DNA from: Mycolicibacterium fortuitum subsp. fortuitum
Lineage (GTDB): Bacteria > Actinomycetota > Actinomycetes > Mycobacteriales > Mycobacteriaceae
Length of the DNA: 64,000 bases
Assembly: GCF_022179545.1 (NCBI RefSeq)
Contig: NZ_AP025518.1
Location: 4,278,001 to 4,342,000 of the forward strand
Reading direction: 5' to 3'
A model generated the notes under the pieces. It did no database searches. It worked only from the letters and a program-made list of their open reading frames with translations, and had not been told where the DNA came from. Shown here piece after piece: positions 9,799 through 19,109 of the stretch (position 1 is its first letter; each line of letters begins with the position of its first letter). The position numbers and the translations under genes were made by a program.

Positions 9799-11067
9799 GT
9801 GCGTCCTTGGATCGTTTGGGCCACCGGACTCCTCGCATACGTCATCGCGGTCCTCGACCGCACCACACTCGGAGTCTCGGGTCTGCAGGCCGCCGACAGA
9901 TTTGCCGCAAGCCCGGGCGTACTGTCCACGTTCGTCGTTTTGCAGGTGATCGTCTACGCCGCAGCCCAGGTTCCCGCCGGACTGCTGTTGGACCGCTTCG
10001 GTTCCCGCGTGCTCATCGTCTGCGGTGCCGCATTGATGACCGCCGGCCAGCTCGTGCTCGCCCTCAGCGAGTCGCTGCCTGCCGCGATCGCCGCACGCGC
10101 CGTCGTCGGCCTCGGTGACGCATTGACCTTCATCTCGGTTCTCCGCCTGGTGCCCTACTGGTTCGAGCCGGCGCGCGTCCCGTTGGTGGCCCAGTTGACC
10201 GGCATCTGCGGTCAGCTCGGTCAGGTTCTGTCCGCAGTACCGTTCCTGGCCATCCTCACCGTCAGAGGTTGGACGCCGGCCTATCTGTCGGTCGCCGCAT
10301 TCGGACTTGTGGTGATCGTCTTGGCGCTGGCCCTCATTCGAAACACCCCGCACGGCTCCGTGCTCACACCTGAACCGATCTCCCTGCACACCACCCTGTC
10401 TCGCATCAAGACCGTGTGGCTGCGACCGGGAACCAGGCTCGGATTCTTCACCCACATGGGTACCCAGTTCTCGGTGACCGTGTTCGCGCTGATGTGGGGA
10501 GTGCCTTATCTCACGGTGGCACAGGGTCTTTCGGAGACCGCTGCAGGCACACTGCTCACGGTCTCGGTGCTGGCCGCCATCTCGGCCGGGATCCTGATCG
10601 GTGTGTTCACCGGGCGACACCCGCACCGCAGGTCCCTCCTGGTGCTCTGGATCATCGCCAGCAACGCCGCGGTGTGGACCGTCGTGCTGGCCCTGCCCGG
10701 CCCGGCGCCGGTGTGGCTGTTGGTGGTGCTCATCGTCGTCATCTCAGTCGGTGGTCCCGGGTCGATGGTCGGATTCGACTTCGCCCGTACCTTCAACCCG
10801 AGCCACACGCTCGGTACCGCCCAGGGCATGGTGAACATGGGCGGTTTCCTGGCGGCACTGCTGGTCATGCAGGCCATGGGCCTGATCCTGTCCGGAACGG
10901 ACAGCTATTCCTTCGCGTCGTTCCGGCTGGCGTGGTCAGTGCAGTACGCGGTGTGGATCCTGGCCACGGTCGGAATCCTGATCACCCGCCACAAGACGCG
11001 GCGCCTACTCGCCGCCGAACAGGAGCGAATGTTGTTGGAGGGCTTCGAGACTCACCCCGGTCAGTGA
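9799..11067 (+). CDS. Major facilitator superfamily transporter
   Basis: 422-aa integral membrane protein with about 12 hydrophobic segments. Typical MFS features are visible: an N-terminal LLAYVIAVLDRTTLGVSG helix and the loop-2/3 motif DRFGSRV (GxLxDRxGxR type) near residue 75. The start chosen is GTG at 9799, because GAAAGG at 9786-9791 is correctly spaced for it; a TTG at 9781 is in frame but has no such site. The substrate is not predictable. Its 3' end overlaps the convergent ltrA-like gene by 7 bp. Confidence 0.85.
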   Translation: MRPWIVWATGLLAYVIAVLDRTTLGVSGLQAADRFAASPGVLSTFVVLQVIVYAAAQVPAGLLLDRFGSRVLIVCGAALMTAGQLVLALSESLPAAIAARAVVGLGDALTFISVLRLVPYWFEPARVPLVAQLTGICGQLGQVLSAVPFLAILTVRGWTPAYLSVAAFGLVVIVLALALIRNTPHGSVLTPEPISLHTTLSRIKTVWLRPGTRLGFFTHMGTQFSVTVFALMWGVPYLTVAQGLSETAAGTLLTVSVLAAISAGILIGVFTGRHPHRRSLLVLWIIASNAAVWTVVLALPGPAPVWLLVVLIVVISVGGPGSMVGFDFARTFNPSHTLGTAQGMVNMGGFLAALLVMQAMGLILSGTDSYSFASFRLAWSVQYAVWILATVGILITRHKTRRLLAAEQERMLLEGFETHPGQ

Positions 11068-12320
11068 GTGTCCAGGCGTCGGCCCACGATCTCGGCGGCG
11101 TGCCGGTGCCCGACCGCCTCGAACCCGACGACCACCACCACCGGCGCCGCGGTGACGACCAACAGACACGTCGCCATCGAGGTTCCCTGCGCCGCCAGCG
11201 CCACAGCGGCCCCGAGCACTGCTGCGGCCAGCACCAGCAACAGCGCATGCAACAGATCGAGCTCCCTAACGAGCAATGAGTAGATGATGAACATCGCCAC
11301 CAGGTAGACGCCTACCGGGATCGCCACGGCCAGCACCGTTCCGACGGAATCCAGCTTCGATTCACCGTCGACGTAATAGGCCGCCACGTGTAACCCCGCG
11401 CCGGTGGCCACGATTGCCGCGAACACCGCCAGGTGCAGATACCCGTACCAGAACGACAATGTCCGCTGGGCATGCAACAGAGCGCCGGCCGGCACGAGGA
11501 AATAAACCCACCACATCCCGAACGTGAGCCCGATTCCGGCGGCCACGAGCAAGATCGCGTCGCTGGACCAGCCGTGTTCCCCCACCGCCGCCGTCAGAGA
11601 GGCCACCGTCCCGACCACGCCCTCGCCCAGCGCGATGATGGCGAGCAGTCCGTAGCGCTCAGCGACGTGATGGGCGTGCCACGGGGTGCCGCCCATCCAC
11701 CGCTCGGCCAGCATCGGTCCGGCGATCTCGACGACCACCAGCACCAGGGCGGTTACGAAGAAGACCGTCAGTGAGGTCTGCACGAAGATCTGCACAACCC
11801 ACCCGATCTGCGCGACGACAACCGCACACGCATAGGTCAGGCACGCCGACCGACGGGGCGGATCCTGCACGGCGGCCCGCAACCACTGCCCCACCAACGC
11901 AATTCGCATCACCACATAACCGGCCACCATCACCACGTTGTCGACGTGCCCGCCGTGCTCGATGGAAGCGAACACCGGCGGTATGCCCATCGCGAGAATG
12001 ATGACGCCGACCATCTGCAGCATCGTCATCACCCGATAGATCCAGTCGTCGGTGTCATAGGCAGAGGCGAACCAGGTGAAGTTCATCCACGCCCACCAGA
12101 TCGCGAACGCGGAAAACCCGAACCCCGCCAGCCCGGCTGACACGTGACCCTCGGCCATCAGGTGCGCCAGTTGCGAGGCCGCCACGCCGAAGGCGATCAC
12201 AAACGTCAGGTCGAACAACAATTCCAGCGGGGTCGCGACTCGGTGCGCTTCGTGCGGATCCCGGCCGCTCATCCGGCTCAGCCGATGGGTTTGAACCGGG
12301 CTCGGTCTGTCCTCGTTCAC
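11061..12320 (-). CDS. LtrA-like (low temperature requirement A) membrane protein
   Basis: 419-aa polytopic membrane protein. The family signature is near the N-terminus: a P-LELLFDLTFVIAF segment, then FAIWWAWMNFTWFASAYDTDDW, with AERYGLLAIIALGEG mid-protein. About 10-12 hydrophobic helices follow. LtrA was named from a Listeria cold-growth mutant; its biochemical role is unknown. GTG at 12320 is preferred over upstream in-frame starts because AAAGGG sits about 10 nt before it. Possible neighbour control by the divergent SARP-like gene is speculative. Confidence 0.8.
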   Translation of the reverse strand: MNEDRPSPVQTHRLSRMSGRDPHEAHRVATPLELLFDLTFVIAFGVAASQLAHLMAEGHVSAGLAGFGFSAFAIWWAWMNFTWFASAYDTDDWIYRVMTMLQMVGVIILAMGIPPVFASIEHGGHVDNVVMVAGYVVMRIALVGQWLRAAVQDPPRRSACLTYACAVVVAQIGWVVQIFVQTSLTVFFVTALVLVVVEIAGPMLAERWMGGTPWHAHHVAERYGLLAIIALGEGVVGTVASLTAAVGEHGWSSDAILLVAAGIGLTFGMWWVYFLVPAGALLHAQRTLSFWYGYLHLAVFAAIVATGAGLHVAAYYVDGESKLDSVGTVLAVAIPVGVYLVAMFIIYSLLVRELDLLHALLLVLAAAVLGAAVALAAQGTSMATCLLVVTAAPVVVVVGFEAVGHRHAAEIVGRRLDTH

Positions 12321-12475
12321 CCTTGTATGTCCCTTTCTCGCCGGATCGCACCGCAATTTCACCGCATCGGGGCGCCGGGTCACGGATTGTCCACGGCGTG
12401 GTGGCGGAAACGTACGCCAAATACAGGTAGTGCACTACTGATGTCAGGGGCGAAACCAGGCTCGAGGATGAACGT

Positions 12476-13051
12476 GTGTCCAAGCAATTCACGCTGAACG
12501 TACTCGGCGAGTTCGCGGTATACCGCGACATGGAGCCCGTGCTGTTGCCGCCATCATGTCGCCGGTTGGTGGCGTTGGCTGCCGTGAAGCGCCGTGAACT
12601 GCACCGCAGCTGGGTGTGCGACTTGCTCTGGCCGGGCAGCCCGCCGCAGAAGGCGGTGTCCTCGCTGCGTTCGGCCCTGTGGCGACTGCGCCCGTTGGGC
12701 GCCGACTCCCTGCTCGTGGTTCGGCATCAGTACGTCAGTCTGGCTCCCGAGGTGAAGGTGGACTGGCATGAAGCCCTTGCATTGCACGAGGCGATGGCGG
12801 TGATCGACGGACGGCTGGCGCCCGCTGGTACCCATCCGGTCCTGCACCGGCTGCTGCGGAGCGGTGATCTGCTCGAAGGCTGGCCAGACTCCTGGTGTGC
12901 GGCGGAGCGCGACCGCTATCGGGCCATCAAGCGGTCTGTCCTGGACGCACCTGACGGTCCGGCACAGAGGCAGGTAACGCACTACGCGGTTCCTGGTTCA
13001 CCACACCGGCCAGGGCGCCTCCAGAACGACAATGCGGGGTGCCGGCCGTGA
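12476..13051 (+). CDS. SARP/AfsR-type winged-helix regulator, short form
   Basis: 191 aa. The first ~95 residues look like the trans-reg-C winged helix of SARP regulators: FTLNVLGEFAVYRD start, CRRLVALAAVKRRELHRSWVCDLLWP, then SSLRSALWRLR. A short region resembling the start of a bacterial transcriptional activation domain follows (WHEAL to WCAAERDRYRAIKRS). There is no NB-ARC or TPR extension. The last ~35 residues look unstructured. The GTG start at 12476 has GAGGA a few bases upstream. The stop overlaps the start of a 38-aa membrane peptide (GTGA), implying translational coupling. The target is unknown. Confidence 0.7.
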   Translation: MSKQFTLNVLGEFAVYRDMEPVLLPPSCRRLVALAAVKRRELHRSWVCDLLWPGSPPQKAVSSLRSALWRLRPLGADSLLVVRHQYVSLAPEVKVDWHEALALHEAMAVIDGRLAPAGTHPVLHRLLRSGDLLEGWPDSWCAAERDRYRAIKRSVLDAPDGPAQRQVTHYAVPGSPHRPGRLQNDNAGCRP

Positions 13052-13164
13052 GTGCGTTGCTGCTGGTCCTAGCCGTCGTCAGTGCAGTGATCGCCGCGCT
13101 GGCGGTACACGAGCTGCAGATTTGGCTGGAGCGGTGGGCCTACGAGCGCCACGCGCAGGACTGA
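13048..13164 (+). CDS. 38-aa single-pass membrane peptide
   Basis: Starts at GTG 13048-13050, overlapping the TGA of the SARP-like gene. The product has one hydrophobic helix (ALLLVLAVVSAVIAALAV) followed by an amphipathic charged tail (LQIWLERWAYERHAQD). The 4-bp GTGA overlap and the coherent membrane-helix-plus-tail design support a real gene. Function unknown. A second peptide of the same length and overlap style occurs at 44501-44617. Confidence 0.6.
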   Translation: MSALLLVLAVVSAVIAALAVHELQIWLERWAYERHAQD

Positions 13165-13189
13165 TGCTCGCTCGCCGGCCTGGCTAGAC

Positions 13190-13786
13190 CTAGACCGGGT
13201 CGAACGATGAGATCAACCAATTGCCGTCGATCTTGCTCAGCCCGACCTTGACGGCGCTGGCCGAGAAACTGCCGTTCGGATTCTCGGCGCTCGTGGTGGC
13301 CTGGTTGACGAACACCAGCGCGACCGCTGAATCGGGATGGATCTCCGAAACAGCCGAGCGCACCACTGACGCCGCGGTCTTGACCGACTTCTGCTTGGCC
13401 GCCGGGGCGACGATCTCCTGGGTGAACTGCGTGTAGTACGACAGGAAGTCCCCGGTCAGGTGCGACTTGGCGGCAGTGAAATCGCGGTCGAGACTGTCGG
13501 GCGCGTAGCTCAGCAGGGCCACCGTGCCGTCGTTCGCCGCCTTGAGCACGGTGGCCGATGCCGCCGGCCCCGTCTGCTGGTCCACCCTGTACTGCGCGAA
13601 GTACAACCAACCGGCCAGTGCAGCCGACGCGATCAACGCCACCGCCAGGGCCAGCGGAAACCACAACTTGGTCAGCGTCTGCCGCCGCCCAGGCGTCAGT
13701 TCGGGATCAGCCGGCACTTCGTCGGTCGCGTCGGCAACCGCCTCGATATCGATCTCGGTCTCTTTGGTTTCCTGGTCCAGGCTCAC
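13190..13786 (-). CDS. Mce-associated membrane protein (second of pair)
   Basis: 198 aa: acidic cytoplasmic N-terminus (~38 aa), one transmembrane helix (residues ~40-65, FPLALAVALIASAALAGWLYF), then an extracytoplasmic NTF2/SnoaL-like region typical of Mce-associated proteins, ending in a strand that reads WLISSFDPV. In mycobacteria such proteins are encoded with mce operons and some stabilise Mce complexes. The start (GTG 13786) overlaps the stop of the upstream gene, so the two are co-translated. They lie about 12 kb from the mce operon in this window, unlike the usual direct linkage. Confidence 0.8.
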   Translation of the reverse strand: MSLDQETKETEIDIEAVADATDEVPADPELTPGRRQTLTKLWFPLALAVALIASAALAGWLYFAQYRVDQQTGPAASATVLKAANDGTVALLSYAPDSLDRDFTAAKSHLTGDFLSYYTQFTQEIVAPAAKQKSVKTAASVVRSAVSEIHPDSAVALVFVNQATTSAENPNGSFSASAVKVGLSKIDGNWLISSFDPV

Positions 13787-14634
13787 GGCACGAACTCGAC
13801 TTTCGACAGCTTGATCTGGTCACCCTCGCGGACCAAGTCCACGGCCACCCGCCACGGCCGCGGCTGCTTGTTGGCGCCTGTGGTGTTGGTGACCTTGGTA
13901 TTCACGGCCACCAGGACGACAGCCTTGTCGTCGCTCATGCTGTCCACGGCGGCACCGGTGACGTTGGCCTCGGTCACCACTTTCGCGTCCTGGGCGAGTT
14001 TCACGAAGTCTTTCGATTGAGCCTCGAAATCCTCCCGGAACTCGCCGGTGGAGTTGTCGAGAATGTTCTTGACCGCGTCCTGGGCGTGGTTGAAGTCCAG
14101 TGACATCAAGGTCACGACCGTCTGACGGGCCGCCGCGGTGTATTCGGCTGTCAGCTTCTCGCGATGCTCGGCCTGGCGGTGATGCCAGATCATCAATCCG
14201 CTGAGCACCAGCAGGCCGACGATGAGGATGAGCGTGAGGCAGCTCGCCAGCACTTTCCAGAAGAGGCTCGACACCTGCACCCGCGGCATCCGGCCCGACG
14301 CCTTGCTCTCGGTGTCCCCCTCTGACCCGCTGGTGTCGGTGATCTCGGTGGCCTCGGATTCGACTACCTCGGCGGTGTCCTCGGGATCGCCGGTCGACTC
14401 CTCATCGGCTGCTTCGTCGGCATCTTCGTGCGCCTCGGGGATATCTGTTGCCGCCTTGGCGGCAGCCTCGTTGCGCAACCGGATGGCTTTGGCCCTGGCG
14501 CGCGCGGCGGCCGCCACGGCCTCGGCCTCTGCGGCCTCTGCTTCGGCCTGCTCGGCCAACTTCAGTGCGTCGCTCGGCGACGCGTCATCTTCGCTAGTAT
14601 CGAGTACCGGCGACGAAGGCTTGCGGGACGGCAT
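13783..14634 (-). CDS. Mce-associated membrane protein with long charged N-terminus
   Basis: 283 aa. Residues 1-115 are low-complexity, rich in Ala/Glu/Asp (AEQAEAEAAEAEAVAAAARA region), probably coiled coil then disordered. A transmembrane helix at ~120-150 (LFWKVLASCLTLILIVGLLVLSG) is followed by the Mce-associated periplasmic domain (VTLMSLDFNHAQDAVKNIL, then VNTKVTNTTGANKQPRPWRV). It is the first gene of a two-gene operon with 13190-13786. A GAGAAT-type operator lies 35-49 bp upstream of the start. Family clear, partner Mce complex inferred. Confidence 0.8.
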   Translation of the reverse strand: MPSRKPSSPVLDTSEDDASPSDALKLAEQAEAEAAEAEAVAAAARARAKAIRLRNEAAAKAATDIPEAHEDADEAADEESTGDPEDTAEVVESEATEITDTSGSEGDTESKASGRMPRVQVSSLFWKVLASCLTLILIVGLLVLSGLMIWHHRQAEHREKLTAEYTAAARQTVVTLMSLDFNHAQDAVKNILDNSTGEFREDFEAQSKDFVKLAQDAKVVTEANVTGAAVDSMSDDKAVVLVAVNTKVTNTTGANKQPRPWRVAVDLVREGDQIKLSKVEFVP

Positions 14635-14668
14635 GCCGACCTCCTGTCCGTTCAGCAGCCTGCTTAAC

Positions 14669-14683
14669 GAGAATTACGTTATC
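14669..14683. promoter_or_regulatory. GAGAAT-type operator, site 1 (degenerate)
   Basis: GAGAAT (14669-14674), 3-bp spacer TAC, then GTTATC (14678-14683), a weak match to ATTCTC. It lies 35-49 bp upstream of the Mce-associated gene that starts at 14634. Weakest of the series; the third half-site is absent. Confidence 0.4.
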
Positions 14684-14773
14684 AGTTTGCGGTAGTGACC
14701 CGAGAGTACATCATCAACTGCAGGCACTTAAATGCCTATTTACCTGCGGAAATGATGTTTACGCGCTGTGCGT

Positions 14774-16282
14774 TCACTTGGCCTGAATCACCGCTGCCCG
14801 CGCCTCAAGCTCGTTCTTCATCACCTTGCCGGTGGCGTTGAGTGGCAGTTCGTCGAGAAACTCGACATACCGAGGCACTTTGTAGCCGGCCATTCGCTCG
14901 CGGCTCCAGGCGATCAGATCTTCGGCGAGGATCGGCGCGATGCCCGGTTCGTCGCGGAGCACGACGAACGCCTTGCCGACCTGCCCCATCCGCTCATCAG
15001 CAACGCCGATGACAGCGACCTGGGCGATCGCCGGATGCTCGAGCAGGAATCCTTCGATCTCGGCCGGATAAGCGTTGAATCCGCCGACGATGAACATGTC
15101 CTTCTTGCGCCCGACGATCCGCAGCCGACCGGACTCGGTGAACTCGCCGAGATCGCCGGTGTGCAGCCAGCCGTCGGCGTCGATCGCCTCCGCGGTGGCG
15201 GCCGGATCATCCAGGTAGCCCTGCATGACGTTGTATCCGCGCACCAGCACCTCGGTGTCCTCGGCGATGCGGACCTCGACCCCCTCACAGGGCAGCCCGG
15301 CGGTGGTGGCCACATCTTCGGCCGAATCGCCCGGGCGGGACAGCGTGACGTTGCCGGCCTCGGTGAGTCCGTAGCCGGTCATCAACGTCTGAAATGGCAG
15401 CTCTTCCCGGATGCGACGTACCAGTTCCACCGGGATGTCGGCGGCCCCTGTCACTCCTGCCCGCAGCGTGGCCAGCCGGTCACGGTCTGACACGGCCAGC
15501 AATGAGTGGTACAGCGTGGGCGGGCCCGGCAGCATCGTGATGCGTTCGTGTTCAATGAGTTCCACGACGTTGTCGACGTCGAACACAGCCAACGGAACCA
15601 TCGTGGCGCCGCGGAGGAAGGACGCCACCAGCCCCGCCTTCAACCCGAAAGTGTGGAAGTACGGGTTGATCATCAGATAGCGGTCACCCTCGCGCAGATC
15701 GGCCAGGGTGGCCCACTCCTCGTAGGCCCGCAGCGTCTGGCGGTGGTTCATCATCGCGCCCTTGGGCCTGCCGGTGGTACCCGAGGTGAAGATGACATCA
15801 GCGATGTCGGTGGGCGCTACGTCCCGGGTGAAAGGTTTGCCACTGGCCAGGAAGTCAGACTTCAGGTCGATGGCCGGGACGTCGAGACCGGTCTCGACGA
15901 AAGTGAAATCCTGCCCGAGGAAACCCTTTTGGACCATCACCGCCTTGGCACCGCTGCGCGCCACCACGTCGGCGGCCTCGTCGGTCTTGAACCGGGTGTT
16001 GACCGGAACCAGCACGCCGCCTGCGGCCATGATGCCGAAGGCCGCGATGATCCACTCGGCCGAGTTGGGAGCCCAGACCGCGACCCGGTCTCCTTTATCG
16101 ACGCCGAACTCGGCGAACGCACCCGAGGCTTTCCGGATGCGCTGCGCGAGTTCGGTGAAGGACAGGCGCAGCGGACCGTCGGCCCCGGGCGGATTGTCGC
16201 CATAGTCGACGACCGCCTCCGCGTCGCCGAACCGGTCCGCTGCGCTCAAGACCATCGCGGGGATGGTCTGCCACGATGACAC
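14774..16282 (-). CDS. Acyl-CoA ligase, FadD3-like
   Basis: 502-aa ANL-superfamily enzyme that activates a carboxylic acid to its CoA thioester through an acyl-adenylate. Visible motifs: P-loop FTSGTTGRPKGAMM (residues ~165-178), TGYGLTEAGN, hinge/adenylate motif GWLHTGDLG, and the C-terminal catalytic Lys in LNATGKVMKNEL. The ~500-aa length and local sequence resemble FadD3, the ligase for the steroid-derived indanedione propionate, more than long-chain FadDs. The substrate could be another ring-derived acid. Start GTG 16282 lies 3 bp after the amidohydrolase stop, so the two are co-transcribed. Confidence 0.85.
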   Translation of the reverse strand: MSSWQTIPAMVLSAADRFGDAEAVVDYGDNPPGADGPLRLSFTELAQRIRKASGAFAEFGVDKGDRVAVWAPNSAEWIIAAFGIMAAGGVLVPVNTRFKTDEAADVVARSGAKAVMVQKGFLGQDFTFVETGLDVPAIDLKSDFLASGKPFTRDVAPTDIADVIFTSGTTGRPKGAMMNHRQTLRAYEEWATLADLREGDRYLMINPYFHTFGLKAGLVASFLRGATMVPLAVFDVDNVVELIEHERITMLPGPPTLYHSLLAVSDRDRLATLRAGVTGAADIPVELVRRIREELPFQTLMTGYGLTEAGNVTLSRPGDSAEDVATTAGLPCEGVEVRIAEDTEVLVRGYNVMQGYLDDPAATAEAIDADGWLHTGDLGEFTESGRLRIVGRKKDMFIVGGFNAYPAEIEGFLLEHPAIAQVAVIGVADERMGQVGKAFVVLRDEPGIAPILAEDLIAWSRERMAGYKVPRYVEFLDELPLNATGKVMKNELEARAAVIQAK

Positions 16283-16285
16283 GCG

Positions 16286-17476
16286 TCAGGTCGTAACGAG
16301 GCGACCGAGATTGCCACCCATGATCTTGGCCTGGTCCTCGACAGCGAGGTGCTCAAGCGCGGTCACGTAGTGGGTGGGCTCCGCCAGACCCTCGGGATGC
16401 GGCCAGTCGGACCCGTACAGCACCTGGTCGACGCCGATCAGGTTGATCAGGTCGTCGATGCCTTCCTCGTAGAACGGGCTGACGTAGATGCGGTTCTTGA
16501 TCTCCTCGATCGGGTTGCCCAGGAAGGCCTCCGGGGCCTTCTTGTAAACCTCGGCCATCGAATCCAGAAGGGGGAACATCCATTTCGAGCCGGCCTCGAC
16601 GATGCCCACCTTGAGCTTCGGATGGCGGAACAGCGCGCCGTGGATCACCCAGGACGCCACGGCATCCTGGATCGGGCGCCACTCGTTGAGAATCGACATG
16701 GCGTTGGTCTGGAACGGCAGCATCTCCTGCACCGTGCCATCCCATTCCGAGGTGTAGCGCGAGTAGCCGCTGTCCGAGGAGTGCATGCCGACGAACACGT
16801 CGTACTCGACGCAGCGCTCCCAGAAGGGGTCGAACTCGGGCAGCGCGAACGACCGCGGGCCACGGAAGCCGGGCACCGGGGCCGGGCGGACGAGGATGGC
16901 CCGGGCACCGCGCTTGACCGCCCACTCCAGCTCCTCGATCGCCTTCTCGACGATCGGCAGGGTGATGACGGGGGTGACGAAGATGCGGTTCTGGTAGTTG
17001 AAACCCCAGACCTCGTCGAGCCACTGGTTGAGCGAGTGGATGATGACGTGGATGGCGACCGGGTTGTCGCGCAGCCGCTCCTCGATGAGGCTGGCCAGCG
17101 TCGGGAACATCAGCGAGCGGTCGACGCCGAGCTCGTTCATCAGCTCCAGGCGCGGAGCCGGCTCGAAGAATGCCGGGATGGACCGCATCGGCTCACCGAA
17201 CAGTTCACGCTTGCTCTTGCCGTCCGGGTTGCCGAACTTGAAGTACTCCTCCCAAGCACCTGGCTTGGCGACGTGCGAGAACGTCGGGTTGGGGATGTAG
17301 TTGCTGATGTGGCCGTCGATCGCGATCTTGGTGCGGCCGTTGACCTCGACGTACTGGACGAGGTCCTTGTACTCCTTGGGGAGGTACTTGGTCATCGCCT
17401 CCGGCGGCTCGTAGAGATGGTTGTCCGCGTCGAACAGCGGAAACGGAATGTCGACCCTATGCGACAGTTGCCCCAT
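16286..17476 (-). CDS. Amidohydrolase-2 (ACMSD-like) family metal-dependent hydrolase
   Basis: 396-aa TIM-barrel enzyme. The family hallmarks are the N-terminal metal motif FDADNHLYEPPE, a His in FVGMHSSDSG, and the C-terminal LYGSDWPHPEG with the conserved Asp. ACMSD-like relatives catalyse decarboxylation or C-C/C-N hydrolysis with a divalent metal. The start is ATG 17476 with AAGGAG six bases upstream. It is followed at 3 bp by the FadD3-like ligase. A perfect GAGAAT-N3-ATTCTC palindrome lies 23 bp upstream of its start. One of three such paralogues in the window. Confidence 0.85.
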   Translation of the reverse strand: MGQLSHRVDIPFPLFDADNHLYEPPEAMTKYLPKEYKDLVQYVEVNGRTKIAIDGHISNYIPNPTFSHVAKPGAWEEYFKFGNPDGKSKRELFGEPMRSIPAFFEPAPRLELMNELGVDRSLMFPTLASLIEERLRDNPVAIHVIIHSLNQWLDEVWGFNYQNRIFVTPVITLPIVEKAIEELEWAVKRGARAILVRPAPVPGFRGPRSFALPEFDPFWERCVEYDVFVGMHSSDSGYSRYTSEWDGTVQEMLPFQTNAMSILNEWRPIQDAVASWVIHGALFRHPKLKVGIVEAGSKWMFPLLDSMAEVYKKAPEAFLGNPIEEIKNRIYVSPFYEEGIDDLINLIGVDQVLYGSDWPHPEGLAEPTHYVTALEHLAVEDQAKIMGGNLGRLVTT

Positions 17477-17498
17477 GGAAAACTCCTTTGCAATTCGA

Positions 17499-17513
17499 GA
17501 GAATCATATTCTC
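17499..17513. promoter_or_regulatory. GAGAAT-type operator, site 2 (perfect palindrome)
   Basis: GAGAAT-CAT-ATTCTC, perfect 6-bp arms with a 3-bp spacer, between the upstream ligase stop (17556) and the amidohydrolase start (17476). The third half-site at N7 is absent on both sides. Confidence 0.65.
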
Positions 17514-17555
17514 ACTTGATGCCTGCCGCAATGTCCATCTCGGCCCGAGGGCTGC

Positions 17556-19097
17556 TCACCGGGCGATTGCAGCAATCTCCTGACGGATGACGAACTTCTG
17601 CACCTTCCCGCTGGCCGTGCGGGGAAAGTCTTCGGCCAGATGTAGCTCTTCCGGCCATTTCTGCCGGGCTACGCCACTGGACTCGAAATGCGACCGAACC
17701 TGATCGAGGGTGGGCATCGTGCCACCGTCGCGCACCCGCAGCACGGCGGCCACCCGCTCCCCCAGGCGCGCGTCCGGAGCGGCCACCACGATTGCCTCGA
17801 TCACGTCCGGCAGACCGAGTAGCACCTCCTCGACCTCCAGCGCGCTGATGTTCTCGCCGCCGCGGATGATCAGATCCGCAGTGCGGTCGGTGATGGTCAG
17901 GTATCCGTCCTCGTCGAGCACGCCGATGTCGCCCGTGCGATACCAGCCGTCGGAGTCGAAGTGCTTTGCGGTAAGGGCATCGTCGGTATATCCCAGGCAC
18001 AGGTCGGGCCCGCGACTGAAGATCTCTCCGTCCGGACCGAGCCGGATCTCCACACCGGGACGAACGTTGCCGTCCGTGTACAACCGCTTGGCCTCAGGAG
18101 CGCCTGCACCCGATCCGGTGATGGACGGGTGCTCGGTACTGCCATACGACCGGAAGACGAACAGGCCCAGCTCGGCCAGCCGCCGCGTGACGGTCGCCGG
18201 CACCGTCGAACCGCCCAGGCCGACCGTGGTGAACCGAGCCAGATGACGCTCGTTGAATTGCGGATGATCCATCAGGCTGGTGACGAAGTAGGGCGGCCCG
18301 CCGCCGATCGACAGCTCGTCGCGCTCGATCAACTCCAGCACCTTGCCTGGATCCCAGACGTCGCACAGATCGATCGGCGCACCTTCGAGTACGGGAATCA
18401 GGAATGCGCCGAGCATGCCGATGAAATGGCCGACCGGGGTGGCGGTGAGCTGGCGACCACGGTTCGGCGGGTAGTTCTCTAGCAGCTGGCGGGTTTCGAA
18501 GCCCAGCGTCTGATGACTGTGGATGACGCCCTTGGGCTCACGGGTGGTTCCGGAGGTGAACGCGATCAGCGCCGGCGCGGCAGGGTCTGCGGTAAGGGTC
18601 CCGCTCATCGGTTCCTCGGCGAGGAGCTCGGTGAACGAAGATTGGCCGACCAGGCCGACGATCGGCACCTCGGCGCACAGGTCGGGCTCGAACTTCATCC
18701 GGCCGAATTGCTCGGTGGTGAGGAATACCTTCGGCTTCGCCGTGGCCATGATGTGGCCGAGTTCCTTGCGTCCGTAGAAGTGGACGATCGGCACGGTCAC
18801 CGCACCGAGGAAGGCCGACGCCCAGAATGCGACCGCAGCCTCCATCCAGTTCGGCAACTGGAGGGCCACGACGTCGCCGGGTCCGACGCCGCGATCCCGG
18901 AGCCCGGCGGCCAGGCGCCGGGCAGTGTGCTCGACCTCCCTGAACGTGCCCTGATACGGACGTGTCGCGGAGTGCACGTAGAACCCGGCATCGGGGCTGG
19001 CCGCCAGACCGTCGGCCAGCATCTGGCCCAGGGTTTCCGGCCGCCACCAGCCTTCTTCGACGTACCGTTTGGTCAGCTCAACGGGGATGTCGCGCAC
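17556..19097 (-). CDS. Acyl-CoA/AMP-dependent ligase (cyclohexanecarboxylate-CoA ligase-like)
   Basis: 513-aa ANL enzyme: P-loop IAFTSGTTREPKGVIH, RSYGSTEHPS in place of the usual YGxTE, GWYRTGDIG, ITDRTADLIIRGGENIS, and the C-terminal Lys in FPRTASGKVQKF. It would form a CoA thioester from a carboxylic acid. GTG at 19097 (VRDIPVELTKRYVEEGWW) is preferred; further upstream the frame runs through the opposing gene. There is no clear Shine-Dalgarno and the operator at 19110-19137 lies immediately upstream, so the mRNA may be leaderless, which is common in mycobacteria. It is divergent from the crotonase gene. Confidence 0.82.
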   Translation of the reverse strand: MRDIPVELTKRYVEEGWWRPETLGQMLADGLAASPDAGFYVHSATRPYQGTFREVEHTARRLAAGLRDRGVGPGDVVALQLPNWMEAAVAFWASAFLGAVTVPIVHFYGRKELGHIMATAKPKVFLTTEQFGRMKFEPDLCAEVPIVGLVGQSSFTELLAEEPMSGTLTADPAAPALIAFTSGTTREPKGVIHSHQTLGFETRQLLENYPPNRGRQLTATPVGHFIGMLGAFLIPVLEGAPIDLCDVWDPGKVLELIERDELSIGGGPPYFVTSLMDHPQFNERHLARFTTVGLGGSTVPATVTRRLAELGLFVFRSYGSTEHPSITGSGAGAPEAKRLYTDGNVRPGVEIRLGPDGEIFSRGPDLCLGYTDDALTAKHFDSDGWYRTGDIGVLDEDGYLTITDRTADLIIRGGENISALEVEEVLLGLPDVIEAIVVAAPDARLGERVAAVLRVRDGGTMPTLDQVRSHFESSGVARQKWPEELHLAEDFPRTASGKVQKFVIRQEIAAIAR

Positions 19098-19109
19098 ATC
19101 GGTGATGTT

